The position numbers and the translations under genes were made by a program. The notes under the pieces are model-generated. The model saw nothing but the letters and a program-made list of their open reading frames with translations, had not been told where the DNA came from and ran no database searches. DNA of 64,000 bases from CAZGUH01 sp964529005 (GTDB taxonomy: Bacteria; Actinomycetota; Acidimicrobiia; Acidimicrobiales; Ilumatobacteraceae), in NCBI GenBank assembly GCA_964529005.1, contig CAZGUH010000012.1, forward strand, positions 1 to 64,000, given 5' to 3'. Positions 57,513 to 64,000 of the stretch are shown here, one piece after another; the stretch's first letter is position 1; each line of letters begins with the position of its first letter.

Positions 57513-58676
57513 ATGAAGGCAGCCGGCGTCGAGGTGCCGATCGTGTGGCGAGGGCGCCGTGCGCGGGCGTTCGTACCGACGCTTCTCGCTGATCGGGACC
57601 TCGAGTTGGACGCTCGAACGATCACAGCAGCCGCCAGGGCGCAGGCCGCCGTCGAGCAAGGCGCGGAAGCGATGCCGGAGGACCATGTCACGCTGGCGCG
57701 GCTGCTGTTGCGAGCCGAGGGTCTCGCGTCCTCGTTCATCGAAGGTGTCGCCGCACCCGTCGCCGACGTCGTGCTGGCCGAGCTCGACGACCGTGGTGCG
57801 CCCTCGGCGGCTGCGTGGGTGGCAGCCAACCTCGCGGCTGTGACGGACGCGATCGACGAAGCCCACTCCGGTCCCCTCAGCGTCGAGAGCTTGTGCCGCT
57901 GGCATCGAACCCTGATGACCGGCAGCCCGACGCCGGCGCATCACGTCGGCGTTCTGCGTACCGAGCAGGGCTGGATCGGTGGCACGTCGCCACTCGATGC
58001 CCACCTCGTGACGCCGCCCCCCGAGGTGGTGCCGACGCTTCTCGCCGACCTGGTCGCGTACGTCAATCGCGTCGATGTCGATCCGGTGAGCCAGGCCGCG
58101 ATCGCACACGCGCAGTTCGAGATCCTCCATCCGTTCGCCGACGGCAACGGCCGCGTCGGCCGCGTCCTCGTCGCGTGGATTCTCGTTCGCCGGCTCGCGC
58201 TGGTCACACCTCCGCCGGTGAGCGCGCGCATCGCGGTGGATGTCGGCGGCTACAGCTCGGGACTCGTCCTGTTCCGCATGGGCGACCATGACGCGTGGGT
58301 TCGTTGGTTCGCGGAGGCAGTGTCCGGCGCCGGCCGGGCGCAGCAGGATCTCGTCGCATCCGTCGAACGACTCCAGCGCGAGTGGCGTGAGCGGTTGTCG
58401 GCTCCCCGCCAAGGGTCTCGACGGGTTCGCAGCGACGCGGCGGCGTGGCGCGTGCTCGACCTGCTCCCTCGACGTCTCGTGCTCACCGGGTCCGTCGTCG
58501 CCGGCGAGATCGGCGTGCCGTTGAAGTCAGCGAACGCCGCATTGCGGGACCTCGTCCGCGCCGGCATCCTCGTCGAACACGGCGCTGTGCCGGGGAGCGG
58601 GCGAGGACGGCCGAGTCGCCTCTACGCGAGCGCCGAGCTGCTCGGCCTCGCGGGCTCGAATCCGCTTCGATCGTGA
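57513..58676 (+). CDS. Fic family protein (probable AMP transferase) with C-terminal winged helix
   Basis: A 387-residue Fic protein, which normally transfers AMP to a target hydroxyl. The active-site motif is HPFADGNGRVGR with His206. The N-terminal part has SSFIEG (Ser73-Glu77-Gly78), the inhibitory-helix motif whose Glu blocks ATP binding in class II Fic proteins. The beta-hairpin flap region lies around LRTEQGWIGG. The last 80 residues look like a winged helix (VVAGEIGVPLKSANAALRDLVRAGIL), so it may bind DNA and regulate itself through the AACGTAC repeats. The ATG follows AAAGGGAG. The target is unknown. No antitoxin gene is next to it. Confidence 0.9.
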   Translation: MKAAGVEVPIVWRGRRARAFVPTLLADRDLELDARTITAAARAQAAVEQGAEAMPEDHVTLARLLLRAEGLASSFIEGVAAPVADVVLAELDDRGAPSAAAWVAANLAAVTDAIDEAHSGPLSVESLCRWHRTLMTGSPTPAHHVGVLRTEQGWIGGTSPLDAHLVTPPPEVVPTLLADLVAYVNRVDVDPVSQAAIAHAQFEILHPFADGNGRVGRVLVAWILVRRLALVTPPPVSARIAVDVGGYSSGLVLFRMGDHDAWVRWFAEAVSGAGRAQQDLVASVERLQREWRERLSAPRQGSRRVRSDAAAWRVLDLLPRRLVLTGSVVAGEIGVPLKSANAALRDLVRAGILVEHGAVPGSGRGRPSRLYASAELLGLAGSNPLRS

Positions 58677-58692
58677 TCACGCGCCGACGATC

Positions 58693-58698
58693 TATCGT
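58693..58698 (+). promoter_or_regulatory. -10 element TATCGT, leaderless dehydrogenase gene
   Basis: TATCGT ends 8 bases before the ATG at 58707; the predicted first base is 58705. Confidence 0.5.
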
Positions 58699-58706
58699 CC
58701 GATGGC

Positions 58707-59759
58707 ATGCGTGCGTGCTGGGTGGAACAGCCCGGGCGGATCGACGGTCATCCGTTGCGGTTCGGGCGTCGCGCTGTGCCGAGCGCGGGGCCGGACGATC
58801 TGCTGGTGGAGATCGAAGCGAGCGGTGTGTGCCGGACGGATCTGCACCTCGCCGAAGGCGACCTCTCCCCGCGCCGGCCAGGCGTGATCCCGGGGCACGA
58901 GGTGGTCGGCCGTGTCGTCGACCAAGGGGCGAACGTCGTGGGCGATCGTCGTGGGCAGCGGGTCGGCATCGCATGGCTGCGCTGGACGTGTGGGGGGTGT
59001 CGATACTGCCTTCTCGGCCGCGAGAACCTGTGTGAGAACGCACGCTTCACCGGATGGGACGACGACGGAGGGTTCGCCGAGTTCGCCACCGTCGACGCGC
59101 GCTTCGCCTACCCGATTCCGGACGAGCTGGATGCTGTCAGCGTGGCTCCGCTCCTGTGCTCCGGCATCATCGGCTATCGAGCGCTGCGTCGTGCCGACCT
59201 TCCTCCGAACGGCCGTCTGGGCATCTACGGCTTCGGCGCCTCGGCGCACATCACCGCGCAGATCGCGCTCCACCTGGGCGCGCGGGTGCACGTCCTGACG
59301 CGCTCGGAGAACGCGCGCCGGCTCGCTCTCGAGCTGGGCTGCCATTCGGCCGGCAGCACCTCCGAAGGTCCGCCCGAGCCGTTGGACTCGGCGATTCTCT
59401 TCGCTCCCGCGGGTGGGCTGGTGCCGATCGCATTGCGCGCCCTCGACCGCGGCGGAACCCTCGCCATCGCCGGCATCCACTTGAGCGACATCCCGCCGAT
59501 CGACTACGCCGCCGAGCTGTTCAACGAGCGCCAGATCCGCAGCGTGACCGCCAACACCCGCTCGGACGGGCACGAACTGCTCGCCTTGGCGCAGAGCATC
59601 CCGCTGCGGGTGCGGACCACCGTCTACGCATTGGACGAGGCGCACCGCGCGTTGCGCGACCTGGCCGGGGATGATCTGGTCGGCGCAGCTGTCCTCGTGC
59701 CGACCATGGAGACGACGGCGACCACGGAGTCCAGCGAGGCGCCCGGACAAGGTTCTTGA
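58707..59759 (+). CDS. zinc-dependent alcohol dehydrogenase (MDR family)
   Basis: A 350-residue medium-chain dehydrogenase. The catalytic zinc ligands are Cys in SGVCRTDLH and His in PGHEVVGRV. The structural zinc Cys are in CGGCRYCLLGRENLC. The nucleotide fold shows LGIYGFGASAHITAQIALHLGA, where the usual GxGxxG reads GFGASA. This pattern resembles bacterial zinc-binding AdhP-like enzymes with NAD. Substrate unknown. An ATG at 58702 is out of frame, and 58707 fits the -10. Confidence 0.92.
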   Translation: MRACWVEQPGRIDGHPLRFGRRAVPSAGPDDLLVEIEASGVCRTDLHLAEGDLSPRRPGVIPGHEVVGRVVDQGANVVGDRRGQRVGIAWLRWTCGGCRYCLLGRENLCENARFTGWDDDGGFAEFATVDARFAYPIPDELDAVSVAPLLCSGIIGYRALRRADLPPNGRLGIYGFGASAHITAQIALHLGARVHVLTRSENARRLALELGCHSAGSTSEGPPEPLDSAILFAPAGGLVPIALRALDRGGTLAIAGIHLSDIPPIDYAAELFNERQIRSVTANTRSDGHELLALAQSIPLRVRTTVYALDEAHRALRDLAGDDLVGAAVLVPTMETTATTESSEAPGQGS

Positions 59760-59884
59760 GCCATGGCGGCCTGACGACGGACGGCTCAACCCTCCGTGGT
59801 CGGGCGCCGATACGTGGGCTGCGGGTTCGTTCGGTCGTGGCGGGCGGGCGCGCGGCGTGTCAACAGATCTACGGAGGTGGCTGG

Positions 59885-60490
59885 GTGAGGGTGTTGCGAA
59901 CGGCGACGATCGTGATGAGCGGACTCGTGGCGGTCGCGGCCTGTGGCGGTGGCGACGACGGGCCTGTCGCGGCGGACAGCACGACCGCGGGGCAGTCCTC
60001 GACCGCGGGGCAATCCTCGGCCGCCGACGGAGTGTGGAGCGGGGAGACCGAGCAAGGCACGCTGTTGTCGGCGGAGCTGTGGGTCGACCCCGCCGCTGAC
60101 ACGGCGCTGGCGGCGTTCGACGAGTACCGCGCGATGATCAGCGCCCCAGAGGTTGCGTACGTCCGTGTCGTCGCGGACAACAGCGACGGCGATGCCGACG
60201 ACACCGGGCGCTTCTTCACGTTCACCGACGGCGGCGGCGACATCTTCGCCGACGACGTGGTCACCAGCACGTTCTTGTGCTCGACGCTCAGCACCGACTG
60301 GGTCCCGCCATCGGACGCGTCCCAAGACGTCATCGACGCCTACGCGGCCTTGTACAACGGGCCGTGCGCCACGAGCACGCTGATGGTCCCCGTTCCGGCG
60401 GGCGAATCGGTCACCTACTACCTGGTGGTCGACGAACGGCCGGCGTTCGAGCGAATCTTCGCCGGAGCGGGCAACGAGCTCAGCAACTGA
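59885..60490 (+). CDS. small secreted lipoprotein of unknown function
   Basis: A 201-residue protein with a lipoprotein signal: VRVLRTATIVMSGLVAVAAC (Cys20), then GGGDD. A Ser/Thr/Gly linker repeats TAGQSS. The mature part (about residues 45-201) is acidic and beta-rich with two Cys (FLCSTL and GPCATS) that may pair; I recognise no family. The GTG at 59885 follows GGAGG at the proper distance. It converges with the chloride channel gene and overlaps its end by 11 bases. Confidence 0.7.
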   Translation: MRVLRTATIVMSGLVAVAACGGGDDGPVAADSTTAGQSSTAGQSSAADGVWSGETEQGTLLSAELWVDPAADTALAAFDEYRAMISAPEVAYVRVVADNSDGDADDTGRFFTFTDGGGDIFADDVVTSTFLCSTLSTDWVPPSDASQDVIDAYAALYNGPCATSTLMVPVPAGESVTYYLVVDERPAFERIFAGAGNELSN

Positions 60491-61793
60491 GCCGCTCGTC
60501 GGCGTCCGCTGGCGGCAGCGTCGGGTGGGCTTGATACTCGGTGATGGACGACTGGCCCATCACGAGCTCGGCGGCGACGGCGGCGATCAGCCCGGGGACG
60601 ACGAACGCGGGGCGGCCCGTGGTCTCGGCGACGAACATGACGCTTGCCAGCGGGACGCGATAGCCGGCGCCGAGGAAAGCGGCGATGCCGATCACGATGA
60701 ACAGGCCCATGTCGGCGTCGTTGACCAGATCCCCGACGGCCGCTCCGGTGAGCGAGCCGGCGACCACGAGCGGGATGAACAAACCGCCCACACCGCCGCC
60801 GGCGACGGTGGCGGCGGTCGCGACACATCGCACGATCAACAGCGCGACGAGCACCCAGACGGACCGGTCGGGTTCTCGTATCCAGTCGAGGAGCCGGTAG
60901 CCCGAGCCGAGGACGAGGGTGTCGTCCGTCAGCGCGTGGCCGACCGCCACGAGCCCCGCGATCATCGCTCCGGCGACGACGGTGGCGACGAAGGCATGTG
61001 ATTGGTTCGCGACCTTCTTCGCCCGGCGCAGCAGCCAGCCGAAGATGCGTGCTCCGACTCCACAGATCACGCCGAGAGCGGCCACGCCTGCGAGGTCACG
61101 GAAGCTGAAGTCGGGTGCGCCCTGCACCGGGAACAGCCGTTCCGTGCCGTTGATGGCCGCGAACACGAGGTAGCTCGTCGCGCTCGCGACGAGCGCCGGC
61201 AGCAGCATGCGCCGAGCCAGGTCGCCGCGGTACGGCACCTCGAGAGCGAAGACCGCGCCGGTGGCGGGAGCCTTGAAGATCGCGGCGACCCCAGCGGCCG
61301 CGCCGGCAACGAGCAGGACGCGGCGGTCGGACTCGCGGAACGTGCGCGCGAACCGCCGCTGGACGTTGGAGCCGATCGTCGCGCCGGCGTAGAGCGACGG
61401 TCCTTCGAGACCCATCGGAGCGCCGCTTCCGAGCGTGGCGACCGCTGCAAGCATCCGTCCCGCCATCGCCCGCCAGGTGAGGCGATGTCGAGGTTGATGG
61501 AAGGCGCGGAGGTACTCGTCCGACGTCGCAGGCGACGCGCGGCCGCCGACGGTGCGTCTGAGCGAGAACGCGACGATCAGGCCCACGGCAGGCAAGAACG
61601 CCATCACCGCGCTGGGCAGCTCGAGGACGCGCTCGAACGTGACCTCGACGACCAGCCGATCGAACACGGCGACCACCAGCCCGGTCGCGACGCCGGTGAT
61701 CGCCGCCATGAGGACGACCTCGTGGGATCGCCGCGCCAAGGCGCGCAGCTCTGCTCGACGGTGTTCCGGGAACAGTCGGCTCGTGCTGGTCAC
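60480..61793 (-). CDS. ClC-family chloride channel/transporter
   Basis: A 437-residue membrane protein with about 18 helices. Selectivity-filter motifs are GSGAPMGLEGPS, with the gating Glu130, and GGGVGGLFIPLV; LGAGYRVPLASVMFVAE is near the end. Where E. coli ClC has the proton-relay Glu203 (FIIEE), this protein has FALEV, i.e. Val186, so it may conduct Cl- without proton exchange. The GTG at 61793 overlaps the MarR stop (GTGA) and follows GGAAG; an ATG at 61811 would overlap more. Cotranscribed with the MarR gene. Confidence 0.9.
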   Translation of the reverse strand: MTSTSRLFPEHRRAELRALARRSHEVVLMAAITGVATGLVVAVFDRLVVEVTFERVLELPSAVMAFLPAVGLIVAFSLRRTVGGRASPATSDEYLRAFHQPRHRLTWRAMAGRMLAAVATLGSGAPMGLEGPSLYAGATIGSNVQRRFARTFRESDRRVLLVAGAAAGVAAIFKAPATGAVFALEVPYRGDLARRMLLPALVASATSYLVFAAINGTERLFPVQGAPDFSFRDLAGVAALGVICGVGARIFGWLLRRAKKVANQSHAFVATVVAGAMIAGLVAVGHALTDDTLVLGSGYRLLDWIREPDRSVWVLVALLIVRCVATAATVAGGGVGGLFIPLVVAGSLTGAAVGDLVNDADMGLFIVIGIAAFLGAGYRVPLASVMFVAETTGRPAFVVPGLIAAVAAELVMGQSSITEYQAHPTLPPADADERLSC

Positions 61794-62257
61794 GACCAGC
61801 CGAGCTTCCATGCCTCGGAGACCTCGCCTGCGGCCTGCGCAAAGGCGTTCATGGCGTCGATCGCCGGCTGCCGAAGGTCGGCGGGGATGCGGGCGACGAT
61901 CTCGCGGATCTCCCGCCGCCGGACGGCGCTGACGTCGTCCACGATGTTCTGGCCGCGCGGGAGAAGGGTGATCGAGGTCTCGCGCCGGTTGCCGCGATCG
62001 ACGGACCGGCGAACGAGCTTCAGATCGACCAGCCGATCACACAGCCGTGTCGCCGTGGATCGGTGGATGCCGAGCACCGCCGCCAGCTCGCCGACGTGGA
62101 GCGGTCCCTTGGTGGCGAGGACCACGAGCGCCCGGTACTGCACGAGCGTGACCTCCGCGTCGACGCCGGCCAACGATCTCGCCGCCACACCCACGAGCGC
62201 CCGTGACGAGATGAGCAACGCCTCGGCGAGTTCCGTTGCGTCGTCTGCGCGAGCCAC
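61790..62257 (-). CDS. MarR family transcriptional regulator
   Basis: A 155-residue winged-helix regulator. The DNA-binding part is LTLVQYRALVVLATKGPLHVGELAAVLGIHRSTATRLCDRLVDLKLVRR (residues 36-85 or so, typical of MarR), with the wing in SVDRGNRRETSITLLPRG. The helices at both ends would form the dimer. The GTG at 62257 coincides with the predicted first base of its mRNA. It is coupled to the ClC gene. A palindrome in its promoter suggests self-repression. Confidence 0.9.
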   Translation of the reverse strand: MARADDATELAEALLISSRALVGVAARSLAGVDAEVTLVQYRALVVLATKGPLHVGELAAVLGIHRSTATRLCDRLVDLKLVRRSVDRGNRRETSITLLPRGQNIVDDVSAVRRREIREIVARIPADLRQPAIDAMNAFAQAAGEVSEAWKLGWS

Positions 62258-62263
62258 AGGTGC

Positions 62264-62278
62264 ACTCTACAACTGTTG
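62264..62278 (-). promoter_or_regulatory. MarR promoter (-10) and palindrome
   Basis: On the minus strand TAGAGT (62269-62264) ends 6 bases before the GTG at 62257, placing the predicted first base on the GTG. The palindrome CAACTGTTG (62270-62278) lies directly upstream of the -10 and may be the MarR operator. Confidence 0.5.
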
Positions 62279-62386
62279 CTGGCGACACCACTTTCTGACG
62301 TCGACCTCGATGTCGGCGTCGGCCCGCCCGCCGTGACGGCGTGCTCGGCGCACACCGGCACGGCGTGGGGAACGGGCCCTCGTCGG

Positions 62387-63238
62387 TCAGGCTGGTTCGG
62401 GCGCCGCCAGCGTGAGCGCGATCAGCTGGTCGAGCGTCTCCTGCCCCGGTCCCGGCACGTTCGGCTGACCCGCCATCCGCCGCAGCCTCTCGAACCCCTG
62501 GGCGATCGAGCGGCCGCGCAGGACCGCTCCGTGGGCGGACGCGATGGTGGTCGGCGACATCGACTCGATGCGGTCGACGTGGCGGCCGTAGACCGCCGGG
62601 TCGAGCCACGCGTGCCACGGCGACACGAGGCTGTTGAACAGCGCGAACGAGCCGTCGTACAGATCGCGCGGGACGTCGGATGCTTCGTCGACGGCGCCGA
62701 TCGTGAGGGCGGCGAACGAGTCGACCGCCCACATCACCCCTGTGCGTTCGTCGTAGAGTCCGCGCGTCGTCGGTCCGTCGAAGATCGGCGGCCGGAACAG
62801 GTGCAGGGTGCGGTCGCCGACGTCGAAGGCGTCGCCGACGTCGAGCCACACCTGGCGGTCGATCGCCAGCTCGCCGGGGCGATCCGCACGCATCCGCTCG
62901 TTGGTGAAGAAGTTGACGACGACGGTCGCGTTGGGCGCCAGATCCAGCAGCGGGACCAGGTTGCCGACGTGGTCACCGTCGTCGTGCGACAGGAAGATCC
63001 ACCGGATGTCCGCGGGGTCGAGCAGCGACGTCACCGACTCCAGCCACTGCTCACGGAACAGCGGCGCGCCGGTGTCGACGACGACGGGTTGCTCGCTGAG
63101 GATCACCATCGAGTTGAGATAGACGAACGTACCGGGCTCGGCGGGAAGGAAGCTGGGGATCAGGTACGTGTCGGCGGCGATGCGCTGAGGCGCGGTGGTG
63201 TGCGGAGCGACGGGCGCGTCGAGGTCGAGGATGGTCAT
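62387..63238 (-). CDS. MBL-fold metallohydrolase (diiron-like motif)
   Basis: A 283-residue metallo-beta-lactamase-fold protein. The metal motif is SHDDGDHVGN: His85, Asp87, Asp89 and His90. The position usually held by the second His is Asp, as in flavodiiron and oxygen-sensor-type members, so iron rather than zinc is likely. Other parts are VVVDTGAPLF, GVMWAVDSFAAL and TIASAHGAVLRG. The ATG at 63238 follows AAAGG. It is downstream of the VOC and TetR genes on the same strand. Substrate unknown. Confidence 0.88.
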   Translation of the reverse strand: MTILDLDAPVAPHTTAPQRIAADTYLIPSFLPAEPGTFVYLNSMVILSEQPVVVDTGAPLFREQWLESVTSLLDPADIRWIFLSHDDGDHVGNLVPLLDLAPNATVVVNFFTNERMRADRPGELAIDRQVWLDVGDAFDVGDRTLHLFRPPIFDGPTTRGLYDERTGVMWAVDSFAALTIGAVDEASDVPRDLYDGSFALFNSLVSPWHAWLDPAVYGRHVDRIESMSPTTIASAHGAVLRGRSIAQGFERLRRMAGQPNVPGPGQETLDQLIALTLAAPEPA

Positions 63239-63313
63239 GGGAGTTGCCTTTCTGTGATGGGTGGTTGGTTTGGAGGTGGTCGGATTCGACCGGGGCCGTC
63301 TGGCATCGAGGCG

Positions 63314-63748
63314 TCAGGCGGCGGGTGGGGAGAACAGCTCGAGCTGGACGTTGTCGGGGTCGCGGAACACGAGCACCGACCCGTAGAACTCGTCCGCGAT
63401 CGGTGATTGGGTGAGCGCCGTGTCGGCCACGTCGGCGCGTACGACCCCGTTCGCTTCCAGGTGTGCTTGCCAGGCCTCGAGATCAGCGCGGGTCGGCACG
63501 GCGAAGCCGACGTGGTCCAACCCGGTCACCGTCTCGGCGAAGTGGGCGCCGTCGTTTCGGTCGTGGCGATGGAGCACGAGCACGAGTTCCATCGCGTCGT
63601 CGGCGAGCAGCTTGCCGACGCCCCCTTCGTGGGGCGCGTCCAATCGGTGCTCGATCCCGAAGACGCGCTCGTACCAGGCGACGCTGGCATCGAGGTCGGT
63701 GACGGTGATGGCGACGTGGTGCAGGCGGGGCGCGACGGGTGAAGGCAT
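63314..63748 (-). CDS. VOC family (glyoxalase-type) protein
   Basis: A 144-residue protein with two beta-alpha-beta-beta-beta modules: LHHVAITVTDLDASVAWYERVFG and GLDHVGFAVPTRADLEAW, ending VLVFRDPDNVQLELFSP. His near the start, the His of DHVGF and the Glu of QLELF are the usual metal ligands. The family includes glyoxalase I, dioxygenases and resistance proteins, so the reaction is open. The ATG at 63748 follows AGGAGA. Probably one unit with the MBL gene. Confidence 0.9.
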   Translation of the reverse strand: MPSPVAPRLHHVAITVTDLDASVAWYERVFGIEHRLDAPHEGGVGKLLADDAMELVLVLHRHDRNDGAHFAETVTGLDHVGFAVPTRADLEAWQAHLEANGVVRADVADTALTQSPIADEFYGSVLVFRDPDNVQLELFSPPAA

Positions 63749-63805
63749 CGGTGTCTCCTGTTCGTGCTGATGGTCGTGTCGGGTGGTGAGGCGAGCGATG
63801 TGCTG

Positions 63806-64000
63806 TCAGCGACGCCTGCCGCGTGCTCGCTTCGCGCGGCAGTGGCTGATGAACATCTCGACGACGTCGTCGACGAGGTCGATCCATCGATGACCACCGG
63901 GATCGTTCGACACCTGTTGGTCGACCAATCCGGTGTTGAGCGCCGTCCACATGTCGAGGTGGCGCGGGTCGTCGATGCCGGCGTCGGCCAAGCGTTGCCG
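63806..64000 (-). CDS. TetR-type regulator, C-terminal part (cut by window end)
   Basis: The last 64 codons of a minus-strand gene whose start lies outside the window. The part TALNTGLVDQQVSNDPGG followed by HRWIDLVDDVVEMF matches the ligand-domain end of actinobacterial TetR regulators (GLVxQQxANDPGGxRW). It lies just upstream of the VOC and MBL genes, which it may control. The DNA-binding part is not visible, so the family call is by this tail only. Confidence 0.7.
   Translation of the reverse strand, partial: RQRLADAGIDDPRHLDMWTALNTGLVDQQVSNDPGGHRWIDLVDDVVEMFISHCRAKRARGRRR

Noticed and set aside
1..64000. tRNA, rRNA, insertion sequences, integrases or attachment sites
   Set aside because: No rRNA stretch, clear tRNA cloverleaf, transposase or integrase protein, or target-site duplication was seen. 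A tRNAscan or IS search would be needed to exclude small ones.

Overview
The window is a 64 kb piece of a very GC-rich bacterial chromosome, most likely a high-GC actinobacterium. The class Acidimicrobiia (Ilumatobacter-like) is my inference from gene order, codon use, the SCO6745-type and PPOX genes, zinc-type S14/L36, and frequent leaderless start sites. No 16S rRNA or tRNA is present to confirm this. One 100-N assembly gap lies inside rplV (8493-8592).

Layout. (1) 1-450: end of the str operon (tuf 3' end, rpsJ), closed by a strong TTCG-loop terminator. (2) 543-4778: three unrelated genes (membrane-anchored HtrA-like protease, TauD-like dioxygenase, orphan family-5 solute-binding lipoprotein) sit where rpsJ and rplC are normally adjacent. 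(3) 4879-20873: ribosomal protein supercluster. A first block (rplC to rplO, secY, adk, map) has a promoter and a structured leader whose last stem runs up to the rplC start codon. A second block (infA, rpmJ, rpsM, rpsK, rpsD, rpoA, rplQ, then truA) starts from a near-identical promoter. (4) 21735-26879: a CHAD protein and a trehalose pair (OtsA, and an OtsB-GH15 fusion) separate truA from rplM-rpsI (26988-27874). (5) 27919-41387: cell-wall precursor and housekeeping genes: glmM, an enlarged GlmS-type protein, acpS, nnrE/D, alr, the t6A set tsaE-tsaB-rimI-tsaD, an RNA methyltransferase, dus and maf. (6) 41412-47209: accessory genes (glutaredoxin-like, aldo/keto reductase, SCO6745-like, PPOX, PrmC-like, Tat-exported surface protein) with debris of at least two broken genes. 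(7) 47210-57211: one 3333-codon secreted calcium-binding RTX protein. (8) 57513-64000: Fic protein, alcohol dehydrogenase, lipoprotein, MarR-ClC pair, and a TetR-VOC-MBL group cut by the window end.

The genes fit together as a growth-related core: translation machinery, Sec export (secY), N-terminal Met removal (map), UDP-GlcNAc precursor supply (glmM, GlmS), D-alanine (alr), ACP activation (acpS) and tRNA t6A. Stress and surface functions have been placed between core blocks. Many non-operonic genes have a TANNNT hexamer placed so that transcription would begin on or within a few bases of the start codon, suggesting widespread leaderless mRNAs.

The points most worth follow-up are: the giant RTX protein with its 122-127-residue super-repeat; the 1134-residue GlmS variant with extra domains; the rplV gap, which looks like an assembly artefact that collapses in frame; the rplC leader; the CTG start of infA; and the interruption of rpsJ-rplC.
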